Source of the DNA: Dehalococcoidales bacterium
Lineage (GTDB): Bacteria > Chloroflexota > Dehalococcoidia > Dehalococcoidales > UBA5627
NCBI GenBank assembly: GCA_028707255.1
Contig: JAQTUQ010000010.1
Span: forward strand, 1 to 49,272
Length of the DNA: 49,272 bases
Direction: 5' to 3'
The translations under genes were made by a program, and so were the position numbers. Within the stretch, counting starts at the first letter, position 1; every line of letters starts with the position of its first letter. Under the pieces are notes generated by a model. That model saw only the letters and a program-made list of their open reading frames with translations, was not told the origin of the DNA and did not search any database. Positions 42,673-49,272 of the stretch are shown piece by piece.

Positions 42673-43116
42673 ATGCGTTCGCTGGGGCTTGACGTTGGGG
42701 ATAGGAGAATCGGAGTGGCAATCAGCGACCCATCCGGCATAGTTGCCAGTCCGCTTACTATAATCGAGCGTAAAAACGATATCGTCGATATAAATGCCAT
42801 TGTCGATATCGTCAGACGTAACGAAGTCGCTCACATCATTGTCGGTTTACCGCTTGCCGCTGATGGAGGCACCGGTATGCAGGCCGAAAAAGTTAATGAT
42901 TTTGTAAATAAGCTAAAAGCAAGTATCGATATACCCCTCGAATTCAGAGATGAGAGTTTTTCCACCGATTCTGCCAGAAAACTGATGTTGCAAACGAAAT
43001 CAAAAAAGGTGCGCAGAAATACCAGAGACGATGCAATAGCCGCGGCTTATATTCTGCAACACTTTCTGGAAGAACAATATATTGCTCACTTGCCGGAGCC
43101 GGAAACAATAGATTGA
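42673..43116 (+). CDS. ruvX: YqgF/RuvX-type Holliday junction resolvase-like nuclease
   Basis: The start at 42673 (MRSLGLDVGDRRIGVA) is preferred because AGGAG lies 8 nt upstream. The 147-residue protein has an RNase H-like fold with catalytic acids in LDVGDRRIG (about 5-13), VGLPLAADG and NTRDDAIAAAYIL. In other bacteria it processes 16S rRNA ends. The usual DERxTT motif is FRDESFSTDSA here, with Arg replaced by Ser. It overlaps tgt by 4 nt. Confidence 0.92.
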   Translation: MRSLGLDVGDRRIGVAISDPSGIVASPLTIIERKNDIVDINAIVDIVRRNEVAHIIVGLPLAADGGTGMQAEKVNDFVNKLKASIDIPLEFRDESFSTDSARKLMLQTKSKKVRRNTRDDAIAAAYILQHFLEEQYIAHLPEPETID

Positions 43117-44285
43117 GCATTCTGGATTTAACTAAAACCTGCACCGACACCCAGGCACGCGCCGGGGAATTGAAAACAGGGCACGGCATCGTACCGACAC
43201 CGGTGTTTTGCCCGGTCGGCAGCCAGGCGACGGTAAAAACGCTGACTGCCGAGGAAGTAAAAAGCCTCGGTTTCAAAATGATATTGTGCAACAATTACCA
43301 TCTCTATCTGCGTCCCGGAATCGAGACAGTGGAAGAACTGGACGGTTTGCACAGATTTATGAACTGGGACGGGGCGATTCTGACAGATAGCGGCGGCTAT
43401 CAGGTCTTTAGCCTTTCCCCTCTAATCGAACTCTCGGATGAAGGAGTTGTTTTTCGTTCGCATCTCGACGGCAGCCGTCATTTCATCACACCCGAAAGCG
43501 CCACACTATTCCAGGAGAAGCTGGGAGCTGACATTATCATGGTTCTTGACGAATGTGTACATATCGATGCCGATTACGACAAAGTGGAAAAGGCGATGGA
43601 GCACACCCATCTATGGGCAAAGAGATGTCTCGACGCGCATAAACGTCCAGCCCAGTCGCTTTTTGCCATCGTGCAGGGTGGGGTCTTTCCTGATTTAAGA
43701 CGCCGCTCTGCCGAATATTTGACCTCGCTCGATTTCCCCGGCTATGCGCTGGGGGGGCTCAGCCTCGGAGAGGCCAAAGAGGTTACCTATAATATTATTG
43801 AAGAAACAGTTTCACACTTGCCGAAAGACAAGCCGTGCTATCTTATGGGTGTCGGGGCACCGGAAGACATTGTCGAGGGGGTGTCGAGGGGTATCGATAT
43901 CTTCGATTGCGTTTTGCCGACGCGCGTTGCCCGCAACGGGGCTTTATTTACCCCCAGCGGACGCATCAATATCGGCAACAGCGGCTACAAGAAGAAAGAC
44001 GTACCGGTAGACTCGTCTTGCGATTGCTACACCTGTAAAAACCATTCGGCGGCTTATATTCATCATCTTTTCGATGCCAAAGAGTTATTGGCTTATCGGC
44101 TGGCAACAATCCACAACTTACGGTTTATGAATAACCTGATGAGCGATATAAGGCAGGCTATTCTTGACGGAAAATTCGCATCTTTTAAGTCCGACTTTCT
44201 GAATAACTACAAACCCACTAACGAAGAAGTGCGCATCGAGCAGAAAAAGAAGTGGATTGAAGTGCGCCACCCGAAAGAGGGATAG
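43113..44285 (+). CDS. tgt: Queuine tRNA-ribosyltransferase
   Basis: The 390-residue enzyme exchanges guanine-34 for the queuine precursor in tRNA. Features are DSGGYQVFSL (about 92-101, catalytic Asp), the QGG motif in FAIVQGG, GGLSLGE, the nucleophilic Asp in FDCVLPTRVARNG, and the zinc site CDCYTCKNHS with a downstream His. The TTG start overlaps the ruvX stop. Length is normal. Confidence 0.95.
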   Translation: MSILDLTKTCTDTQARAGELKTGHGIVPTPVFCPVGSQATVKTLTAEEVKSLGFKMILCNNYHLYLRPGIETVEELDGLHRFMNWDGAILTDSGGYQVFSLSPLIELSDEGVVFRSHLDGSRHFITPESATLFQEKLGADIIMVLDECVHIDADYDKVEKAMEHTHLWAKRCLDAHKRPAQSLFAIVQGGVFPDLRRRSAEYLTSLDFPGYALGGLSLGEAKEVTYNIIEETVSHLPKDKPCYLMGVGAPEDIVEGVSRGIDIFDCVLPTRVARNGALFTPSGRINIGNSGYKKKDVPVDSSCDCYTCKNHSAAYIHHLFDAKELLAYRLATIHNLRFMNNLMSDIRQAILDGKFASFKSDFLNNYKPTNEEVRIEQKKKWIEVRHPKEG

Positions 44286-44295
44286 GATTTCTACT

Positions 44296-44394
44296 GTCAT
44301 TGCGCGTCTCAATTTATCGGGGCGAAGCATCCCCTAAGCCGTTCGTGTCCTTCGTCAAGCTCAGGATGCGCGGGTATTGTCGAACCATAACGGC
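44296..44394. repeat. Adjacent GTCATTGCG and GCCGTTCG repeat units after tgt
   Basis: GTCATTGCGCGTCTC...GGGGCGAAGCATCC (44296-44331) is followed by a GCCGTT...AACGGC unit (44338-44394), the same order as at 39.2 kb. Confidence 0.8.
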
Positions 44395-44454
44395 GATCGA
44401 ATCTGCTATTCAGTTTTCAAACAAAAACAATTAAAAAGAGGTCTAATTGTGTAT

Positions 44455-44667
44455 TTAAGCAAACAGTTCTGCTATCTCGATATTCAACGCTTTTGCTATT
44501 CTATCAATATTTTTTAGTGAAGGGTTTCTTTCGCCTCTTTCGATACCCCCCAAATATGTCCTGTGTATACCTGCTCTAAAAGCGAGTTCTTCTTGAGAAA
44601 TACCTGCATCATTGCGGATTTCTCTGACTCTATTACCAAATTTAATAAAAATAATTTCTTTAGTCAT
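44455..44667 (-). CDS. XRE-type helix-turn-helix protein resembling restriction-modification controller (C) proteins
   Basis: The 70-residue protein is a single Xre/Cro helix-turn-helix domain: KFGNRVREIRNDAGISQEELAFRAGIHRTYLGGIERGERNPSLKNI. The size and the GIHRTYLGGIERGERNPSLKNI stretch are typical of controller proteins that time restriction-enzyme expression. Upstream are two GACT-N3-AGT(C) boxes, the site type that such proteins bind. No methyltransferase is adjacent; the nearest nuclease-like gene is 0.9 kb away in the other direction. Confidence 0.85.
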   Translation of the reverse strand: MTKEIIFIKFGNRVREIRNDAGISQEELAFRAGIHRTYLGGIERGERNPSLKNIDRIAKALNIEIAELFA

Positions 44668-44668
44668 T

Positions 44669-44725
44669 TACCTTATTGACTATCACAATAAGGTAATGTA
44701 GACTATGAGTCTACAGACTATAAGT
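44669..44725 (-). promoter_or_regulatory. Operator-like dyads of the controller protein
   Basis: GTAGACT-ATG-AGTCTAC (44698-44714) is a perfect dyad and GACT-ATA-AGT (44716-44725) a second, weaker one; they match the GACTnnnAGTC form of C-boxes. Nearer the gene, TACCTTATTG and CAATAAGGTA (44669-44695) form a 10-bp inverted repeat that overlaps the likely Shine-Dalgarno AAGGT. Confidence 0.6.
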
Positions 44726-44870
44726 AGCACAATAGTTAATAAACGCCTGAAATAAGCTTAAAAAAGATTTCTGAAAATATTTTTATAAAAAACCTATAAA
44801 AAGGTGGATAATTGGGTATATAATTGGTATCGTATACGTTAAAATGGGTTGTTATAAGTAAGGGGGGATA

Positions 44871-45467
44871 ATGAAAAGGTTACTTTTTTGTTCTATAAGC
44901 TTTTTGTTATTAGCCGTTTTAGTATTAACGGGTTGTACGGAAACTAAATATGTGAATCAGACAATATTATCTACTGTTACTTTAGTATCGGAGCATACAT
45001 ATACGGTAACGCACACGATAGTATCTACACAGACCATTTCACTATACAATACAACAACACAAACAATGGCTAGCACAAATACATCGGTTACATCAATAAC
45101 TACTACCACAAATACGACATATGATGAAAATAACATAAAATCCATAGATGATTTAATAATATTTTTTATAAGTAGAGGGTTATCTGTTGAAGGGAAAAAT
45201 GAAAAGAATTACCAGTTAATTGGCGCTGCTGATGGATGCGGGCTTATTATATCTGGAGAAGCAATTGAAATATATAGATATGACCTTGATGACCCTGGGC
45301 AAAATACTATTATAACAAATGCTAAAAATAGTAATACAATTTCATTTTGGGGTTTAACCTTTCCTTGTTATGTTAATGGTTCATTTCTGCTTGTAAATTA
45401 CTATGATAATCTTAATAAAGATGCAATTATTGCAGCGTTTACTAGTTTTCATTCTTATCAAACGTAG
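44871..45467 (+). CDS. Thr-rich lipoprotein, unknown
   Basis: The 198-residue protein has a lipoprotein signal with lipobox LTGC (Cys22). Residues about 28-85 are a Thr/Ser-rich stalk of TVTHTI and TTTTNTT type, followed by a globular domain of about 110 residues (NNIKSIDDLIIFFISRGLSVEG at its start). A GGGGGGAT Shine-Dalgarno supports the start. Base composition is strikingly AT-rich, unlike the core genes. No family is recognised. Confidence 0.8.
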   Translation: MKRLLFCSISFLLLAVLVLTGCTETKYVNQTILSTVTLVSEHTYTVTHTIVSTQTISLYNTTTQTMASTNTSVTSITTTTNTTYDENNIKSIDDLIIFFISRGLSVEGKNEKNYQLIGAADGCGLIISGEAIEIYRYDLDDPGQNTIITNAKNSNTISFWGLTFPCYVNGSFLLVNYYDNLNKDAIIAAFTSFHSYQT

Positions 45468-45586
45468 ATTGTTTACGAGGCTATTAAATTTTCTTGTTAT
45501 TTATTATTAGGAGGTTAAAGCAAAAAAGTTAGACAGGCGATTTTGCAATAATAAAATTACTTTTTAAAATTAAAGGATTTGTATTT

Positions 45587-46084
45587 ATGCAAATTAAACA
45601 AAATGAAATAGAACAGACAATAAGGCAGGGCGTTGATCGTTTATTGGATAAAGATATGTATTTGTTGGTGAATAATGTTAATGAACGTACTATATCCGGT
45701 AGATTAGCATTTTATTTGCAAGAACTATTTTATGATTGTGATGTAGATTGTGAATACAACCGCTTTAAAACCGAACCCAAAAGACTGGATATAGTTCATG
45801 ATGAACTTTGTAAGGAATTAAGAAAATCACACAAAAGCATTAGTCCGCTAGACGATAAAGGGACGACAGTTTACCCTGATATCATTATTCATCAGTGGGG
45901 CAGTGATGACAATCTTGCTGTAATTGAAATCAAAAAGAATTCAAGTACGGATAAAGAGGATAATTTTGACCTCATTAAGCTTAAAAAATACAAGAGTCAA
46001 CTTGGGTACAAAAATGCTATATTTTTAAAGTTTTTGATTGATAGCAATGATATTACTCAGTATGAATTTCGGTTTATCCAATGA
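45587..46084 (+). CDS. PD-(D/E)XK nuclease-like protein, orphan
   Basis: The 165-residue protein fits the PD-(D/E)XK core: a helix with NERTISGRL (Glu33), then YPDIIIH (Asp98) and LAVIEIKK (Glu114 and Lys116), the D-E-x-K catalytic set. Short proteins with this set occur among restriction enzymes and other defence nucleases, but no methyltransferase lies nearby. It is AT-rich like the preceding genes. A weak AAAGGA Shine-Dalgarno precedes the ATG. The biological role and the substrate are unknown. Confidence 0.72.
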   Translation: MQIKQNEIEQTIRQGVDRLLDKDMYLLVNNVNERTISGRLAFYLQELFYDCDVDCEYNRFKTEPKRLDIVHDELCKELRKSHKSISPLDDKGTTVYPDIIIHQWGSDDNLAVIEIKKNSSTDKEDNFDLIKLKKYKSQLGYKNAIFLKFLIDSNDITQYEFRFIQ

Positions 46085-46123
46085 TTGATTATAAAGATTG
46101 TATTGCTATAACAATAGTTTGAA

Positions 46124-46186
46124 GCCGTTCGTGGTGAGTCCCGATTCATAGGGAAACCATGTGGCGGCATAGCGACATCGAATCAC
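46124..46186. repeat. Degenerate GCCGTTCG-type repeat
   Basis: It begins GCCGTTCGTGG and ends TGGCGGCATAGCGACATCGAATC, a decayed copy of the units at 39.25 and 44.34 kb. Confidence 0.6.
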
Positions 46187-46273
46187 TTATTCCGTTGTTC
46201 TTTACTATCCAAAACCCCCTTTGAACGTTATAATATGCATATAACGTATGCGATAGAAACAAAGGAGGTACGG

Positions 46274-46798
46274 ATGAAAAAGCTGTTATGCGTTTTTGCT
46301 CTTCCTTTAATTATTGTTGTCGGCTGTCTCTCCGGATGTTCCGAAGATAGGATGGATACTGTTACAAAGACCTCTACTGCTACGATTACAACTACGGCTA
46401 CTTTAACCTCCACTACTGTTATTTCAACCGTTACCACTACAAAATTAATATATCCCGTTGAGGACATCTTATGGGTAATGGATACATATGGTGATGCGTT
46501 TACATATACTATTCCTGTGCAATATGCTGAATTTACATTGTATCTCGATAGCAGCAAGGGGGAGTTCAGCGGTAATGTCGGCATCAACAGGTATTGGGGT
46601 CATTATAAATTAGAAGGCAATCAGCTCTCATTTCCCGACAGGATACTTGCGGTCACCCAGGCTTATCAGGGTGAATCATTACAGCAACAGCAAGAAGAAT
46701 ATCTGTCCATATTTATGAATTCCGATACGTGCGAAGTTGTGGACGGCAAATTGCATATCACCGACGAAGACCGGTGGATTATTTTTTACCGGCAGTAA
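46274..46798 (+). CDS. Lipoprotein with Thr-rich linker and META (HslJ-like) domain
   Basis: The start at 46274 is chosen for the AAGGAGGT Shine-Dalgarno and the signal peptide that follows (MKKLLCVFALPLIIVVGCLSGC, lipobox LSGC). Residues about 28-55 are a Thr-rich linker. The remainder resembles a META domain: GNVGINRYWGHYKLEGNQLSF, then QQQQEEYLSIF and DRWIIFYR at the C terminus. META domains occur in HslJ and in surface proteins of unknown role. Confidence 0.8.
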   Translation: MKKLLCVFALPLIIVVGCLSGCSEDRMDTVTKTSTATITTTATLTSTTVISTVTTTKLIYPVEDILWVMDTYGDAFTYTIPVQYAEFTLYLDSSKGEFSGNVGINRYWGHYKLEGNQLSFPDRILAVTQAYQGESLQQQQEEYLSIFMNSDTCEVVDGKLHITDEDRWIIFYRQ

Positions 46799-46968
46799 CA
46801 TCGCTTACCATTTATTTCTCCTTTCAATAGTACTATACCTTAGTAAACATCTTTCTGCTATTGACTAACCCACCTTATAGAATAGATAATGGTACATATA
46901 AAATATTGAATGCGATTTATATACATAATGCAGTTCTTTGACTAAAAATTATAGAAAAGGAGAAGTTT

Positions 46969-48252
46969 ATGGCTTTTTGTAAAAATTGTGGTGCTCAATT
47001 GAAGCCGCAGGATAAATTTTGTGAAGTCTGCGGAACACTTGTAGAGGAAGAAAAACCGGTTGCACCGGTTAGCGCAGCGTCGGGGTATGCTCCTCCGTTT
47101 CAACCCGCTGGCAACGTGGGGGCACAGAAGTCGCCTGCCGGCAGCAAGAAATCCGGTTTGCCGGTTATTATTCTTGCCTGCGCGCTTGCAGTGGTGCTGA
47201 TAGGCGGAATAATCGGCATCGTCAGCCTTTCCGGCACTATCAGTGACCTGAGGGCGGAAAATGAGCAACTTGTTGCCGACAAGAATCAACTTACCGGTCA
47301 ACTTAATGCGGCTAACAATACGATTACCGGGCTGAACAACGACCTGAATGCCGCCAACAGTGAAATCAGCGAACTGACGGGAGACCTGAATGCGGCAACC
47401 GGCACCATCGACGACTTGAACAGCGACCTGGCTGAGGCTAACAGCAGTCTTAACGCTGCCAACGCAACCATTGCCGATTTGAGCGACGAAAATGAGGAAT
47501 TGGCGGCCGATAAAAGTGAGTTGGCTGCGGATTTGGCAGAAGCCAACAGCAGTATTCTGGCATTGAATTCGATCATCGATATAATGAATTATAACTACAG
47601 CGAAATAATTGCTTTTATCGAGATGAGATTCGGGATGGTAGAAGAAGATGCCACACAGTTTGTAACGCCTTACGATGAAGACGTCGAAGCCTTGGTTGAC
47701 TGGCTGGTTACTCCCTTTGATTCAAGTAATTGGGCTAAGGCCTGGGATGACTTCAGGTGGATGTACAATTGGATAAATAATAATATAGAGTATTCTTATG
47801 ATTCTCCCTTGCCTGTTTTACCATTGGATTTGCTGGAAGGAGGCGATATCTGGTGGTTCAGGGAATTCTGGCAATATCCGGTTGAAACGATTTATTACGG
47901 AACGGGTGATTGCGAAGACCAATCACTGCTTTTGGCAAGCATGATCAAGAACTACGGACATGGCGGAACATATGCCTATTGTATTGCTATTTCCAACGGG
48001 GAAACGGGACATATGGCAGTCGCTCTTCCGGTAACCGATAACAGAATGGTAATCTTCGACCCGGCCGGCCAGTATTATTCCTCAGATTGGACTGGAGATG
48101 TCGCTTTCTGGGATGTAACAACAGCGCTGCAAGATTGGTTGGATTGGTGGTCAGTTGACATGCCCGGTGCTGAAGTTATCATGTTCTTCGATGATGAGGA
48201 CTACTGGGAATTTGAAGGCAACGCCGATTTTCTCGACTGGTATTTGGGCTGA
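46969..48252 (+). CDS. Zinc-ribbon, single-helix, coiled-coil, transglutaminase-like membrane protein
   Basis: The 427-residue protein has an N-terminal zinc ribbon (Cys4, Cys7, Cys18, Cys21) in the cytoplasm, a proline-rich linker, one membrane helix (about 62-88), a coiled coil (about 90-200) built of 14-residue repeats such as LNNDLNAANSEISE, and an extracytoplasmic C-terminal domain with the transglutaminase/papain triad Cys315 (GTGDCEDQS), His348 (ETGHMAV) and Asp364 (VIFDPAG). It could act on peptides or proteins at the cell surface. AAAGGAG precedes the start. No partner gene is evident. Confidence 0.87.
   Translation: MAFCKNCGAQLKPQDKFCEVCGTLVEEEKPVAPVSAASGYAPPFQPAGNVGAQKSPAGSKKSGLPVIILACALAVVLIGGIIGIVSLSGTISDLRAENEQLVADKNQLTGQLNAANNTITGLNNDLNAANSEISELTGDLNAATGTIDDLNSDLAEANSSLNAANATIADLSDENEELAADKSELAADLAEANSSILALNSIIDIMNYNYSEIIAFIEMRFGMVEEDATQFVTPYDEDVEALVDWLVTPFDSSNWAKAWDDFRWMYNWINNNIEYSYDSPLPVLPLDLLEGGDIWWFREFWQYPVETIYYGTGDCEDQSLLLASMIKNYGHGGTYAYCIAISNGETGHMAVALPVTDNRMVIFDPAGQYYSSDWTGDVAFWDVTTALQDWLDWWSVDMPGAEVIMFFDDEDYWEFEGNADFLDWYLG
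47290..47470 (+). repeat. Imperfect 42-bp coding repeats of the coiled coil
   Basis: About four units encode 14-residue segments of the type LN(N/S)DLNAANSxIxx. They are diverged at the DNA level and belong to the coiled coil. Confidence 0.7.
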
Positions 48253-48288
48253 TTCGATAACCGATAATATATAACTATAAGTTTTTAA

Positions 48289-48316
48289 ACGGGACTGCCG
48301 AATTCGGCAGTCCCGT
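48289..48316 (+). terminator. Hairpin terminator after the transglutaminase-like gene
   Basis: ACGGGACTGCCG, loop AATT, CGGCAGTCCCGT is a perfect 12-bp stem 37 nt after the stop. The following CTTGATAT is only a weak T-tract. The rest of 48317-48478 shows nothing recognisable. Confidence 0.65.
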
Positions 48317-48478
48317 CTTGATATAGTAAAACACCGTACCTGACAGGGGTTTAACAGAGCTTTCGGAAATATGATGAAAAAACCTTAAAATATTTTTGTT
48401 TTTTACGGCAATCGGAAAGCGGGAAGCAATCGTAAAATAAATTAGAAAATATTCTTCTCAAACACTTGATTTTTCGTG

Positions 48479-48507
48479 TTGACAAACATTTTCCCTTGTG
48501 ATATTAT
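48479..48507 (+). promoter_or_regulatory. Consensus promoter of the 23S rRNA
   Basis: TTGACA (48479-48484), exactly 17 bp and TATTAT (48502-48507) predict a start near 48514. The upstream 60 bp are AT-rich, as expected for a UP element. Confidence 0.8.
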
Positions 48508-48532
48508 CTATTTACCTTTCTAGGAGAAAGTA

Positions 48533-48553
48533 ATGTTAGAGGAAATCACATAA
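48533..48553 (+). other. Six-codon leader reading frame in the 23S rRNA leader
   Basis: AGGAG at 48522-48526 lies six bases before ATG, followed by codons for MLEEIT and TAA. It may be a leader peptide or chance; its position between a strong promoter and a terminator-like hairpin is suggestive. Confidence 0.35.
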
Positions 48554-48582
48554 AGGCTTAAACGGTGTAAACAACCAGGCTA

Positions 48583-48614
48583 GCGGCTTGGGAGATTCGC
48601 CAAGCCGCTTTTTT
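48583..48614 (+). terminator. Intrinsic terminator-like hairpin inside the 23S rRNA leader
   Basis: GCGGCTTGG, an 8-nt loop and CCAAGCCGC are followed by six T. It lies between the promoter and the mature 23S, so full transcription needs read-through, antitermination or a second promoter. Confidence 0.75.
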
Positions 48615-48665
48615 ATGTGCAAAGCACTTTAATAAAAGAATATAGCTAATATCAAATCTGAAGCA

Positions 48666-49272
<607 letters not shown>

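Noticed and set aside
44455-45467. Toxin-antitoxin pair from the HTH gene and the neighbouring gene
   Set aside because: The neighbour is a divergent secreted lipoprotein, not a small toxin.

Overview
The window looks like a contig from an uncultured member of the Chloroflexota, most likely class Dehalococcoidia. This is inferred from gene content (Trk and PiT uptake modules, RemA-Gmk pair, ClpC, Thr-rich beta-helix surface proteins), from rRNA genes that stand alone instead of forming an operon, and from abundant short palindromic repeats between genes. No outer-membrane genes are seen, and several lipoproteins and C-terminally anchored proteins suit a monoderm cell. Most promoters fit a housekeeping sigma-70 pattern (TTGACA, 16-17 bp, TATAAT), and at least three genes appear to be transcribed from, or almost from, their own start codon (leaderless).

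Layout. 1-3.9 kb (minus): the 5' part of a heliorhodopsin gene, then a LuxC/LuxE-like fatty-acid reductase pair. 4.1-6.2 kb (plus): an Rrf2/IscR-like regulator, cysteine synthase and a MOSC protein. 6.4-11.5 kb (minus): a GNAT acetyltransferase, beta and gamma subunits of a sodium-pumping decarboxylase, ClpC, and a solitary 5S rRNA with its own promoter. 11.6-18.7 kb (minus): a Thr-rich beta-helix surface protein, a restriction-modification gene remnant (plus strand) and a very large multi-PAS hybrid histidine kinase. 19-22.9 kb (plus): D-aminoacyl-tRNA deacylase, then a Fur-family regulator next to a CbiM/N/Q/O cobalt-nickel ECF transporter whose operon is split by a repeat. 22.9-27.6 kb (minus): an MFS transporter, a small Imm-like membrane protein, and ComEC and ComEA for DNA uptake. 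28-32.6 kb (minus): potassium uptake in two transcription units, trkA-trkH and usp-RCK-RCK. 32.9-34.6 kb (plus): a DUF47 regulator and PiT phosphate transporter. 34.6-37.2 kb (minus): Gmk, RemA, YchF and a HEAT-like protein. 37.7-44.3 kb (plus): a small beta-rich protein, HolA, a small membrane protein, AlaS, RuvX and Tgt.

44.4-48.3 kb is an accessory stretch that begins with AT-rich sequence: a controller-type HTH protein with operator-like repeats, two Thr-rich lipoproteins, an orphan PD-(D/E)XK nuclease-like protein and a zinc-ribbon/coiled-coil/transglutaminase-like membrane protein. The window ends in the first ~600 nt of a 23S rRNA, which has its own strong promoter. Its leader carries a six-codon reading frame and an intrinsic-terminator-like hairpin.

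The points most worth following are the heliorhodopsin, which seems to lack both histidines of the Schiff-base pocket; the 23S rRNA leader; the leaderless promoters; and the controller/nuclease island. All family assignments were made by reading the sequence, without database searches.
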